Shown here: one piece after another, positions 23,286 through 34,121 of the stretch | Numbering within the stretch: position 1 is the first letter of the stretch | Layout: every line of letters starts with the position of its first letter | Assembly: GCA_936440205.1 (NCBI GenBank) | Contig: OW387142.1 | Coordinates: forward strand, 16,520,736-16,584,735 | Length of the DNA: 64,000 nucleotides | From: Lepidonotus clava | Taxonomy: Eukaryota > Annelida > Polychaeta > Phyllodocida > Polynoidae | Direction of reading: 5' to 3' | The notes under the pieces: generated by a model | Seen by the model: only the letters and a program-made list of their open reading frames with translations | The model's database searches: none | What the model was told of the DNA's origin: nothing | Made by a program: the position numbers and the translations under genes

Positions 23286-24605
23286 GAGAGCTCCGATGAC
23301 GATGCCGGTCCTGGCCTGCCCGGTTTTGTACCCAGAAATATCCCCCCGCAGGAACCAGCCCCCGCTCTTCAAGCCGATCCGCCGGCGGCGGTGGTACAAG
23401 CTCCAGAAATGCAACAAGCGGCAGAAGCCGACGAACCGGTCGTCGCAAATGGCGTCGCTAACGGGGTCGCTAACGGGGTCGACGGAGTTCATGCTGACGA
23501 TGTCCCTGCTGCAGATGCGAACGTCGCCGATCAGCCTCAGGCGGTAGCTGAAAACGTCGACGGACAAGACAACGGCGTACTGCCCGACATAGGAAACGAA
23601 GGAGCTGTTGCGCCACCGGCCCCAGCTCTACAACCGATAGCCGTGGTCGGCCAAGGCGAGGCCATTGATCTAGCGCTGGCGTTGGACATTAACGTCAACA
23701 TGGAGAACGAGGCGCTGGCATCATTGGCCGACAACGAAGAGCAGGAGGTGGTCGAAGCAGCGGTAGCCGCAGCAGCGGTGGCCGCAGCGGTTGCTGCATC
23801 GCCAGCCAATGAAGAACAGCAAGCCCAGGTCCCGGTACCTGTTCCGGCGCCACGCGCGACGGTCCCCAAGTTCGCCCCACCGCCAAAGGCAGGTAAAGTT
23901 ATGCCGGCACCTGCGACGCCTGGACCTTCGGGCGTTGGGAAGACGCCGAAGAAGCGCATGGCAGATTTGTTTTCCTCCTGGTCCGACGACTCCGACGACG
24001 ACAACGACGAGACTACGCGGATCCTGAAATCCGCCAGCAGAAACACGTTTGAACCCAAGGCGGCACAGAAACCGAAAAAACAATCGGCTGCCGATGCAGC
24101 TGCCGCAGCGGCGGCCAAAGTAGAGATGCAGCGCAACGAAGTTCTGCTCGCCCTCGCAAACTCAATGAAACCGGATCAACCCTCCGCCTCGGCCGTAGTG
24201 GCAGCAGCAACTCCGGCGCGCGATGAGCACGACCTGTGGGGAGAACTGCTTGTGGGCAAAGTGCGGGCGATAAAGGACCCCGAGATTAGAGAGGACTTCA
24301 AAGAACACGTGAACATCATCGCGCTCAGCGCGCAACGCGGACGATGGCAGTGGCCGGGACAAGGTGTCGCCTACACGCAGCAGGTGATCGCTTCACCTAA
24401 CTTGAACAGCCTCTTTTCCATGTCGCCCGGGCATCGGTACCCGATGCCGAACGTCGGGCCGCCTCCACAACAGCAGGCCCGCATGGTAGCGCACCCACAA
24501 GTTTCATCGGCATCTGGAATCGGACCGGAAGGACCTTCGGCTCAACCTGTTGACCAATGGGCCGGGATGTATTATGGGGGCCTACGGCCTCTCGATAGAC
24601 AGTAG
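23286..24605 (+). CDS. Harbinger MADF-BESS protein, exon 3
   Basis: Terminal exon of the element's DNA-binding partner protein: acceptor CCTTTTCCAG at 23,285, stop at 24,603-24,605, residues 120-558 of a 558-aa product by my model. It starts ESSDDDAGPGLPGF and is dominated by Ala/Val/Pro/Gln-rich low complexity (VANG repeats, alanine runs). An acidic Ser-Asp patch follows (SSWSDDSDDDNDE). Near residues 433-475 lies DEHDLWGELLVGKVRAIKDP, continuing EIREDFKEHVNIIAL, which has the size and spacing of a BESS interaction motif. In PIF/Harbinger elements the second protein binds DNA and brings the transposase into the nucleus; the MADF plus BESS layout fits that role. The GC-rich codon use differs from the surrounding intron. 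Confidence 0.8.
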   Translation, partial: ESSDDDAGPGLPGFVPRNIPPQEPAPALQADPPAAVVQAPEMQQAAEADEPVVANGVANGVANGVDGVHADDVPAADANVADQPQAVAENVDGQDNGVLPDIGNEGAVAPPAPALQPIAVVGQGEAIDLALALDINVNMENEALASLADNEEQEVVEAAVAAAAVAAAVAASPANEEQQAQVPVPVPAPRATVPKFAPPPKAGKVMPAPATPGPSGVGKTPKKRMADLFSSWSDDSDDDNDETTRILKSASRNTFEPKAAQKPKKQSAADAAAAAAAKVEMQRNEVLLALANSMKPDQPSASAVVAAATPARDEHDLWGELLVGKVRAIKDPEIREDFKEHVNIIALSAQRGRWQWPGQGVAYTQQVIASPNLNSLFSMSPGHRYPMPNVGPPPQQQARMVAHPQVSSASGIGPEGPSAQPVDQWAGMYYGGLRPLDRQ

Positions 24606-25292
24606 TGTCATTGTTAATTCAAATTTCGGGCGGCCTATAATCCGTCGGTAGAGTTTTTTGCAAAGTTTTTCACAGTTTCATAGATACTCGTTCAGATTAA
24701 GATGTTGTATTCCCGTTTCAACTATCAGACTTGTTCACGTTTCGGCCGCGAAAGTATAATGAAAGATAAATTTAACTTTTCAGCAACACGCTCTTTATTG
24801 TTACCGGGAGTAGCCCGAGTATGGATGTTTCAGAAAATTATGTATCACATTAGGTGCATGCAAGAATTTCGGTAGAAGAAAAGCATTTACGCCGACAGGG
24901 TGATGGTAAATAATTATTGGTTGAATGCATGCTAGACGTTTGTTTCAACTGCAGGCGATTCAGTAACAAAAATTTTAAAGTATCTGGAAATATTCATAAA
25001 GATAGGTAACAGTAGTGTATGTTTCAGAACGAAATCGGCCAAAGTGAGGATGTAAACTTCATCATCGCTAAACTTTGTGAATGATATCTGACAAAAAGTT
25101 AGAACTGTCATACTTCTCAAATCTTTGCGTTTCACAAGCTACAGATATTTACAGAATCAGGTAGCAGCTACGTAATCGGTGGACATTGGGTGGAATACTT
25201 CACCATCTCTAGAGAGAATTTTTATTACATAACAATATAGTTTGCAGTTACAGAAATGTAGGCCTGCGTAAAAGATTATAAATACGACCAGT
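24606..25292. other. Spacer between convergent transposon genes
   Basis: AT-rich, no coding potential seen. An AATAAA on minus at 25,221-25,226, about 67 nt past the transposase stop, is a good polyadenylation signal for that gene. I see no equally clear AATAAA for the plus-strand gene. Confidence 0.5.
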
Positions 25293-26105
25293 CTATTCGT
25301 CGATTGCGCGTTGCTGCCACGACACGCGTCCTGTGGTCGTCTGGAAGAAATCCGCAAGCGTTTCGCGTGACCGCCGGCCGATGTTGTTTGGCTTCCTGCC
25401 GACAGCGGGGTAAATTGACGGCAGTTCATTGTTTCTTCTCCATTCCCCCGGGATGAAGTAGTGCTGACTGTCCTCGCTGTCGACGGCGCCCTCCGGGATG
25501 TAATTTCGGCCACACCGCTGCCGGAGCATGTTGTGCAAAAGACAACACGCCATCACAACAGCGGTGGCAGCGTCGGGATTCAGGACCATCTTGTTGAGCA
25601 GGCAGCCGAATCGGTTAGCAAGGATGCCGAACGCGTTCTCCGTCACTCGCCTGGCCCTGCTGAGGCGGTAGTTGAACACCGCCTCTCTGTCGCTTAACCC
25701 GCGCCTGGAGAACGGCTTGAGCAGATGCTCGTCGATCGAAAAGGCGTCGTCGCCGACAATGACATACGGCGCCTGCAGGTCGGTCCCGGGGAGAGCAGAT
25801 GGAAGCGGTAACCCGGCTGTGTCGTTGTCGATGGCTTTCTTCAACGCACACTTTCGCCAGACACCGCCGTCGGCGACACGACCTTCCGCTCCGACATCTA
25901 TCCAGCGAAAGAGGTAGTTCGCGTCTACAAGTGCCATCAGGACTATGGAGAACTGGCCCTTGTAGTTGAAGTACAAGGAGCCGGAGTTGATCGGCGTCCG
26001 AACTTTGATATGTTTACCGTCCAACCCCCCCAGACAGTGTGGAAAGTTCCACCGCTGCCAGAAAAGGTTGGCGATCTTCTGCCAGTCCTCCGGCTCCTTG
26101 GGCGT
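25293..26105 (-). CDS. HARBI1-type transposase, exon 4 (DDE nuclease)
   Basis: Last and largest exon of the element's transposase, 270 residues, entered at acceptor TTTCTTTCAG (phase 0). All three catalytic acidic residues of the DDE_Tnp_4 fold are visible: first Asp in FPHCLGGLDGKHIKV, second in YVIVGDDAFSIDEHL, and Glu in RARRVTENAFGILANRF. The CLLHNMLRQRC helix typical of HARBI1 proteins follows. Together with exons 1-3 I obtain 427 aa, within the usual HARBI1/PIF range. The frame is uninterrupted and no key residue is missing. It cuts and rejoins element ends at TWA targets, working with the MADF partner encoded convergently. Confidence 0.92.
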   Translation of the reverse strand, partial: TPKEPEDWQKIANLFWQRWNFPHCLGGLDGKHIKVRTPINSGSLYFNYKGQFSIVLMALVDANYLFRWIDVGAEGRVADGGVWRKCALKKAIDNDTAGLPLPSALPGTDLQAPYVIVGDDAFSIDEHLLKPFSRRGLSDREAVFNYRLSRARRVTENAFGILANRFGCLLNKMVLNPDAATAVVMACCLLHNMLRQRCGRNYIPEGAVDSEDSQHYFIPGEWRRNNELPSIYPAVGRKPNNIGRRSRETLADFFQTTTGRVSWQQRAIDE

Positions 26106-26378
26106 CTGAAAGAAAAGAAAATATATAGTTGCATTTGGCACTAATATAACGTGCGCAGAAAAGAAAATGATTTTTTGGTACTTCTGACGGGGCCGATACG
26201 GAATTGTAAAAGATGTGAAAGATTGATAGAAAACAAACGGCAATATCTTCATAGAATCTTTCTTTCGGTAGAAACGAACATTTATCTGGCACGCACTTGA
26301 AAATAGATAACGTGTATCTGTTGCTGTGCCGGTAAAGTATTTTCCCCATCACACCGCAGATCGTAAAACTTATCTTAC

Positions 26379-26494
26379 CTCAAAATACTCCTCATGGAGG
26401 CAGTCGATTATCGCCTCGCACGTGTCACGGAGGATTACGCCCACTCTTGGTTGGCTTACCCGATAGTCCCGCTTAATATCGGTCTGGAAGTGTC
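26379..26494 (-). CDS. HARBI1-type transposase, exon 3
   Basis: A 116-nt exon with acceptor TTCCTCAAG and donor GTAAGA. In phase with exon 2 it reads GHFQTDIKRDYRVSQPRVGV, then ILRDTCEAIIDCLHEEYFE, the helix-turn-helix segment that in this family follows LATG. The match of phase on both sides makes the assignment solid. Confidence 0.82.
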
Positions 26495-26889
26495 CTTGAG
26501 GAAGAAAAACATAGAGAATGATTATTGTCCATGCCGTCCTGGGTTCCGTATTGGAATGTATCTGCTAAAAAAAAAAAAAAATTTGCAAAAGCTGACGAAG
26601 CTAAGAGACAGATTTTTTAAATTCCGCCGATTTGTACAAGGCCACTTGGTTTATTATCTCCTATATGTTTTGTTCGTTGCACTTTCTGTTCTTTGTCAAC
26701 GATATTTTAGATATTGGAAATTTTAGATAGGGGTATCAATCAGTACCACCGAATGTAAAAAATGTTAATGCTATCATGTTTAATTAATCGTACAAACTAT
26801 ATTGTATTGCTGCCGATATCATCTATAAAACCAGATTATGTTATCCGTAGAAAAGAAGAAGAAAACAAATTCTGATTGAGCGAACACAC

Positions 26890-27055
26890 CTGTAGCCAAA
26901 TACCGCAGTGTGACTGAAAGCCTTTGGTCTGCGGGGATGGCTTTCCGCCAAGTTGTATCTTGTTTCGCTATCTTGTGGCGAATTTTACCGAGGAGGAACT
27001 GATACGTGTCCTCGTCCATACGTAAGAGCTGCCGGTATTCCGTGTAATTTTCTTC
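26890..27055 (-). CDS. HARBI1-type transposase, exon 2
   Basis: A 166-nt exon with acceptor CTCGGCACAG and a GT donor after ...CTACAG. It reads EENYTEYRQLLRMDEDTYQF, LLGKIRHKIAKQDTTWRKAI, then PADQRLSVTLRYLATG. MDEDTYQFLL and RLSVTLRYLATG are hallmark N-terminal motifs of HARBI1/PIF transposases. The ATG inside (MDEDT) is internal, not the start. Confidence 0.85.
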
Positions 27056-27127
27056 CTGTGCCGAGAAAATAAAGAAATCTTTTTACCGTTTAATGAATCG
27101 TTTTTTCTCTATCTGTTGCAGATTACA

Positions 27128-27151
27128 AAGACCGCATTCCACACACCGAAA
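27128..27151 (+). repeat. Internal copy of the transposon end
   Basis: Inside transposase intron 1 (27,056-27,370) the stretch around CCGCATTCCACACACCGAAA closely matches the element's own terminal repeat, in left-end orientation. It may be a subterminal binding site or a remnant of an earlier nested copy. Confidence 0.5.
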
Positions 27152-27370
27152 GTACAAATATTAGTGCGCTTTACTTAACTTATTATGAAAAAAAAAACAA
27201 TAAAAACGAGAACTAACCGAGACTAGGAAAATAAATAACTATCTTGATATAAATACTTGTACAATAATCGATATACCTTTACCTAACACTAAGAATATCT
27301 ACAGATTAATAGAAAAAGAAAACGTGCCTTACGGACGCTTTGTTATTCTGCTTAGCAGACGATAACTTAC

Positions 27371-27559
27371 TCGCAAAAGCTCTTTCTGGAGGGTAAACAG
27401 CGTGTCCGTGTCGGAATCATTTCGTCGACCTAACCACGGCTTCACCCAGACGCTGTGCACCCTTTTCTTCTTTTTTTTCTTCGGCGGGTCCCAAATCCAG
27501 TCCGCAGAGAGGATAATTAACGCGGCCAACTTGCGCTTCCGCGCGACCGACACCGCCAT
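27371..27559 (-). CDS. HARBI1-type transposase, exon 1
   Basis: Codes for the first 63 residues: MAVSVARKRKLAALIILSAD, then a lysine run (PPKKKKKKRVHSVWVKPWLG) and RRNDSDTDTLFTLQKELLR. The VWVKPWL motif is characteristic of the start of HARBI1-like transposases. The lysine cluster could serve as a nuclear localisation signal. Donor GTAAGT at 27,370-27,365, phase 0. The ATG overlaps a YY1-type AAGATGGCGG motif, common around starts of TATA-less animal genes. Confidence 0.85.
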
Positions 27560-27773
27560 CTTGCGTCTCTACCTCGCGAAATCTCGCCTCTCGCGAGAGC
27601 ACTTTCGGGCACGCGTTGAATCGGTGAGCTCTAAATCGGCGAGTGGAATACAGCGCCGAAAGTGCACCGAAAGTGAGCGGCGCCGAAAGCAGCGGCGCCG
27701 AAAGTGTCGCGGAGACGTTCCATCTATCGGCAGCGCACACTTTCGGTCACTTTCGGTACGTGGAATACGGCCT
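27560..27773 (-). promoter_or_regulatory. Right end and transposase promoter
   Basis: Carries a perfect TCTCGCGAGA palindrome (27,589-27,598), the CGCG core-promoter element bound by BANP in vertebrates, about 30 bp before the transposase ATG. It also has multiple CGAAAGTG/GCGCCGAAAG subterminal repeats and ends with the right terminal repeat. The close packing suggests that promoter and transposase-binding sites overlap, allowing self-regulation (inference). Confidence 0.55.
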
Positions 27774-29159
27774 TTAAAGCACCACACACACAGCAATACA
27801 CTGAGTGTGTACTTCCTATGCCACGGATGAAAGGGGATATAAAGTGCAACAATATTACTTCTTCCATTTCTTCGTTGCATACGTGAGGGCAAAGTTATCC
27901 TGACTTTGTGGCCATAGGTCTGATGTCCGTTTATTTTCCACCAAAAGAGGTCAATGCAGATGTCCCTGGACTAGCTTATCAAAGGGATTGCTATTATTGA
28001 AAGTACTTGGAAAGTAGAATGATCACTTTGAGCAAATTAACACACGCCACCTTACGGATGAAGGGAGGTCAAGACAATAAACCAATAAAAAAACCTTGAA
28101 ATTCATTTTCATTTGATATGAACGGCTTACCATAATAGTACACTTTTTAAACCTTGAACTTAATTGATTATACGTATTGAAACCTTGGGATTTCTGGGAT
28201 TGACTGAATGATATCAACGATAATATTTGGTGATATATTATATTAACATTCTGCAGGTAATAATACATGTAGGCCTATCTTCATCCCCGCCCCCACCACA
28301 CCGTCACTCATTAATCCAGCCCTGGTTGTATCCGGCATACCTCAATCAGAATGTATCCGACATGCATGCCGCTCCGCACGTGTCTGTAGTGTTAGATCAC
28401 ACCCCAAGTCGTCATATCTGTACTAATACCGGGAAATAGGCCTGATAAGGGCACCTCCTGTATGAGCGGAATTCACTGAGAGGTGTTGGGGGAGGGGTGA
28501 GAGCTCTCAGACGTCCTGAGGTGGGTCAGCTGTTGTATCAAGATGTACTCGTATGTTAGATATATAGGTGGTATGAAGAGAGTGTGTCAGAAGGTATGCT
28601 CGACCTGACGTGTTGTCAAAAAGGCCAAGATTTCTAGTTAAGTTTACCTCTAAAGTCAAATTATCCATCTGATTGTTTGTCGAGTTTTTTTAATACATAT
28701 ATGTCATATAGATAGATCTAGCCCATAATTATGTTCTTTCTCAATTGATAGTTGTTACAGTTTGCTTAAATTATTAGAAATCTAGCCTTTAGGCCTATAA
28801 CTATATATTGGAAGAACGCGCAAGTAGTGTGAAAAGACTTTAAAAAAAATAACACCCACAAGAATCGCTGCCGTTGAAAAAGGGCAACTCGCAAAAAAAT
28901 AGTACATGATTGTATCATGTATAGTAAACATGGACCATCTGCAGTAACAAGATAAGTTTCATTTTTCACACAAAGGCAGGGGCTTTACATCTGACCCCAC
29001 AACCTTTAACGGATTAACCTGCAACACCAAAGCCAATGGATGTAACTGGACCTGGTCCCAGGCCCCTACTGCTAGTAAGGGGACCCTAATCTGCAATCCC
29101 CGTGTGGGGGCACACCTCCAGTTGACATTGATAATATAGAGAAGACGTGGGGAAACAGC

Positions 29160-29218
29160 TCGTGTTATTACATACCCAGTTCGTGTTATTACATACCCTG
29201 TTCGTGTTATTACCCTCC
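29160..29218. repeat. 22-bp tandem repeat, about 3 copies
   Basis: Unit GTTCGTGTTATTACATACCC-like, with CTCGTG, AGTTCGTG and TGTTCGTG starts; the third copy is diverged at its end. Confidence 0.8.
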
Positions 29219-32200
29219 CCAACAGGCGCTGTTATTACACGCCTTACAAGGGCCGGGTATTAAAGGGCTGCCCTGGCCGTTTGAGGTTGACTTATTAAAG
29301 GCCTGATGTATGGGTGTTGCGCCCTACGTGTAATCGGATTAAGCTGGGTAGGGATCGAGTAATAGGATTAAGACCTGGCCCTACACCCAGGGTGGGGAGT
29401 CACACGGGAGGAAGCCTGTGTGGGGCTCCTCCAGGTGCTGCATGTCTGAGTGCCCTGGAGGAGAGGGGGGCTTATTATAGGGCCCCTTGGTTCTGAGTGC
29501 CCCCCAGGGAAGAGGGAATCAGGGCCTTAACAATATGCTGATTCTGCTAATGCATTTGTAATAATACAAAGGGAGATTGAATTTTGCTCTACATATTTTG
29601 CTTTAAAAATCTAGCTGGGTGTCTGAGAAAGCACCTGCAAGATTCAAGATTTAAGGTTCGCTCATGTACGTATGTGTGTGTGACCCATGGTTGAGAATGT
29701 CTCAAGCAATGGGTTTTTAAGGATTCATTTGAAACACCTTGTTTCATTGTAAAATACAGACATATGCCTACAATGTATGAGGATCGAGCTTCTTTCCCAA
29801 ATGGAAAGGATCGATCCTTTACATGAGAATCAAACCTGCAAGATAACTACACCAGTGCAGACGTCACCAACAATATCTACTTTCAAGAGATCTAGTGCAT
29901 TCAATCGGGACATAAGATATCAAATCAAGGATCTATGGTAGAATATGCTTAAATGAAAAAAAAGTATACATAGGCCTAAACAGAAATAGGGGGGGGGGGG
30001 ACTTGTGATGATCGTATATTTGAATACCTGTATTATATTCAGCACCAAGTTCGAATTCCCCACACATTCATAGAAATCTACAAAATCGTACAATGAAAAG
30101 GAACACACATAAAAATGGGTTCAGTTACTTCCGCAGCATCAAGCAAACGTATGTAGCGCAACGATCCCGTCCCACAAATCGAAATCCGACGGGGCTTTGT
30201 GGTAGATGAAAAAGCTGAGCGGCCTCTTGTGTAGCGAGGCGGAAGGCCAATGTAGCCAATCAGAGGCCGAGCCTACGTTATCTGCGGGCCAGCGGTCAGG
30301 GCCATTTGACTGCGGGGTTGATGTCCGGCCGGGTCCCACAGATCAAAAAAAACAAAAGAGGGGGAGGGGAGGTAGACCAGAGTTACTGTAAAACCCCATA
30401 TATAGGCCTAGGCCGCGGCTGAGATTTCGGTTAATCTCAGAAATGATAGCATGTCATATCTCTTTGGGGATGTGGCCTAAATTAGGGTTTTCCACAGCGT
30501 TTTACGCTAGGAATTTCTGAAGAAGAATAGAAGTTACAACAAAGAGGTCAATTAGAAAATAAAAAGTTAGGAGTCGGCTAAAATTCTGCGTTTTATGGTA
30601 GCTGTGCCAGTAGGGGATTCCGTTCGCTTGCGCAAAGCCTAGAAATTATAGGCGAGGCTTATCGGTGATATAATTCCATTGATTCCCACCTTGCAGTGTT
30701 CAGCTTACAGTTGTGCTTTCTTTTATGGAGCTCTATGGTTAAGCCATAGAGATATTCTTTGAAGCTGCAAAGCTCTGTGTGTGATTCTTTATATAAGACC
30801 TACAGGCATGAGTGAATTCTGTCGCACGTCAAGAAGATTAGGAAGAATAAAGATGAAATTATTTTGTGCTGTACCCGGTAGATCTATAATCAAATAGCTT
30901 CTCTGAAGAGAACAGCCCTCTATGGATTTACTGGAGATTTGCTAGGCTCTTACAGAGCAAAAACTAGTAGTTCGTGTTGCTCTCTGAATATTCTTTAATC
31001 AAACAAAGACACCTTTTAATGTTTTTTTCTGTGTAGTAATCGTCTTCATATCCGTGAAATCTCTGTTAAACTGCTTTCAGTTACGATGTAATTAATGTTA
31101 TTTTTCATAGCATACTCAAATTTAAGAGTAGATAAGAGATCTCTAATATAGCTAAAAGGCACTCCTATGATCAAGTATCTTTCTGGACTTTGATGCTTAC
31201 TTTTATTATCTAAAAAGGGTAAACGTGTTAGCCAGCTTTTAAGAACTTGCAGAATGTTGCTTCCTGATGGATATGCAAGGCAGATTTAAAGACTGCTGGT
31301 AAATTACTCTAATGAAAAGCTAAGGTCCATTATAAGCACTGTGATCTATCATAAACGCGAGTATAACATATATGTTATAACCCGAAGCTCGTCTTTATGA
31401 TCACTTAATTAGTCTATAGTTGATATCTTCAGTAGGATACATATGGACAACCCTGCAATAAATGTTGTACAGTGGTCATTTATTACATGATGTATGATAC
31501 ATTGTACACTACTATATATGTATGTATATTTTGTCTATGCCCAAATACAAAATACAAGTAAAAGAGGCATTTGTAGGCTGTGTAAAGGTGTCAGGGTGTG
31601 AGATATATGTTGACCAGCGTGAGAATGGAAGTTTTTCTAATAGCCAGAGAGCAGGTGAAAGGTGGTCTTACTGGCAGACATGGCTCGCTAAGTAAACGGC
31701 TTTTTATTTCAATTTAAGGAGGAGAGGATTTCAAATAAAACACGACCCTCACAACAGTCTCATTTGTATGACAAAGGGGTGGACGATTAACCTGGAAATG
31801 TCACCTACAAACCAGGAAATAATCAATCAGATCTCACTAGATTTCCACAGACCATAAAACGTTCTCATAACACATCTTTTCAGAAAACCAAACAACTTCT
31901 TTTACCATATTTTTCATGCCAGCGCTTTTATACCCGTTTGATATGACCGAGTCATAAACGAAATCTAAGAAACCTATATAGGCCTATAAGATTACTTAGA
32001 ACTATAATTATCAGCCCCTAGACACAAGCATAATAAAAAAAGATGTCATTTTAGATGAAGGTTTCAACAGAAAGAAATGTATCTTAATAATCTAATGGTC
32101 TACGTCAAATACTTAGTGCAAATGTCTGAAGGAACACATTGAGAAGAAAGAGATGGGAGAACGTAGATTAGGAGCTGAGACGGGAGGAGGATGGTTGGTT

Positions 32201-32719
32201 GTCCTTATCAGAGTACTTGATTTTAGCAGGTTGTTAATCAGATTTTTCATTGAGTCCCTTTGGGCATTTTTCAAATAAAGTATTGGAAAGTAAGATGTAA
32301 GGAGGCCATTTAAGTCTAAAAAAGGATGTCAGATACCTAGTGAACAAACGTGGGAAAACCATCTTTTTATATAAAGTTTATCACAGTTGTTATAAGGTAC
32401 GTACTTAAGTTTATCTCACCTTACATTTCAAAGAGTAGACCTGCTCGTTGAAGGGAAGTGAGGAAAAAAAGGTCTTGACATCTAGAGTACGACCTATTCA
32501 GTCAGAAAATGTGCTAACTGGGAGCATGGGGAAGAGGAAAGGGTGAAGACTTCATAACATCTGTTTTGCAGCAACGAGAAACAAGATTGTAGTTATTGAG
32601 TACAGGGATGTGCAATGGGTACCAGTAAGGTGTTTAGAAACGCACATCAAAGAATAGAAAAAGAAGTTATGTAAGGTAATGGAAGTGTTTTCTGCCTGCA
32701 TAGAACGTGTTTGGCAAGA

Positions 32720-33703
32720 TAGTGGGGTTTGTTAAGGTCATTTTTTTGAGAAATCGTTACGCGGCGGATAAAAGCACCAAATTTGGTATGAGGCACCTCT
32801 GAGGCATAACTATCAAATCTGGAAGGGGAGCCACGTTGAAATATCAATAGGACGGATGTGGGGGCCCAAAAACCAATATGGCCGACTTTTACTATAAAAA
32901 TTCTTATATCTCAGCTTCTAAAAAGACTAAAGAGACATGGTTGGTGTCAAAATTGAGGGATTATTGGTCAAGGAATTCAATTATTTATGTTTCAAGTCAA
33001 TGCGGAAATCCAAAATCCAAGATGGTTGACCAATTTTGAGAAATATTATGATTTTAAGCTACTAAGGTAAAAGGCTAGGGGAAATGGTTCCAATATCAGT
33101 TGTTAATAGCCTAGAGGGCTCAATAAATATGATATTCATCCAATACAATACCATAAATTTCAAAATGGCTGAATTCATTAGCATGATACCTTTGATAATG
33201 ACCGCTTGATTCCAAAATAATTCAAAAGAAAGGATATAGACTTTACTCTTTTGCCACAAGATTTCTTGATTTCATTTGGTATGATGATCCCCTGGGACCC
33301 CTTCATTGAATTTAAAAGGGGAGCCACCTTGAAATATCAATATAACCCGGACGGGGGCCAATAATCCAATATGGCCGACTTTTATTGAAATAATCTTATA
33401 TCTCAGCTTCTGAAATGCCTAGAAACACATTGTTATTGTCCAAATTGGTAGATTATAGGACAGGGAAGTCAATTATTTACCTTTCAAATCGATACAATAG
33501 GTCTAATCGAAGCTAGCCAAAAGTTTTGGTTAAATACCTTAAATTTCAAATGCTAAAAACACACAAAATTTGTCAAAATTTCATTTTGGTATTTCAAGAT
33601 GGCTCCCCTTCTAGATTCAATAGTTATGCCTCAGAGGTACCTCATGCAAAATTTGGTGCTTTTATCCGCCGCGTAACGAAAATGTTGTTAACAGACCCCA
33701 CTA
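32720..33703. repeat. Foldback element with inner direct repeats
   Basis: Outer arms are inverted copies beginning TAGTGGGGTTTGTTAA (left) and TAGTGGGGTCTGTTAA (right, on minus), running over 100 bp through CGTTACGCGGCGGATAAAAG and GAGGCATAACTAT. Inside, a block of about 180 bp (32,819-33,003) recurs directly at 33,309-33,490, sharing GAAATATCAATA, ATATGGCCGACTTTTA and CTTATATCTCAGCTTCT. No open frame of note. It looks like a non-autonomous foldback element whose interior was duplicated. Confidence 0.75.
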
Positions 33704-34110
33704 AGAAGGAAAAAGATCAAGACCATTTTGAATATAGTGAAAAGTCCAAAGTAGATCTAATTTAGAGTCCCTTGTGACTGGCTATGTAAATTAGCTGAAT
33801 GACGCAAGTTTTAGCTACCAGTCTGTGAGCGAAAAGCCCTCGCACTACCATTGTACCATTCAAGCAATGTACAGGTACATACATGCACACTCAAAAAGGG
33901 ATACTGTGACAATTGAGAGAAACTACATTGATGCTATCTTATAAAACTAAATCCCTAGAATATGAAAAAGGATGTGATGTCTTGTAAAATGTAATGGATC
34001 CTTTGATGTAATAAGGGGTAGGACAGGTATTAAAAGGGCAAAATGCCTGGGAATAATTGAAGGGCAGACAGGGTCAGATGGACCAGTCTGAGGTCAGATC
34101 CCAAGGACAC

Positions 34111-34121
34111 AAGATGGCGGC
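34111..34121 (+). promoter_or_regulatory. YY1-type site
   Basis: AAGATGGCGGC is a perfect YY1 consensus at the left edge of a GC-rich block (34,100-34,320) with several TGG/GGCG-rich words. Confidence 0.3.

Larger units (their letters stand above)
15882..27773. mobile_element. PIF/Harbinger DNA transposon, apparently complete
   Basis: The ends are inverted repeats starting AGGCCGTATTCCAC; the first 20 bases differ at one position between ends (ACATACCG left, ACGTACCG right). TTA flanks both sides (15,879-15,881 and 27,774-27,776), the TWA-type target duplication of the PIF/Harbinger superfamily. Both expected genes are present and convergent: a MADF-BESS DNA-binding protein on plus and a HARBI1-type transposase on minus, each open through every predicted exon. 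Subterminal copies of GTGGAATAC (near 15,992, 16,135, 27,633 and 27,760) and CGAAAGTG look like transposase-binding repeats. At 11.9 kb it is long for the family, mostly because of a 4.5-kb tRNA-like mosaic inside a MADF-gene intron. The intact frames and nearly identical ends suggest a fairly recent insertion. Confidence 0.93.

Noticed and set aside
23537-24136. 199-codon open frame antisense to MADF exon 3
   Set aside because: Mirror of an Ala-rich, GC-rich coding exon; no independent signal.
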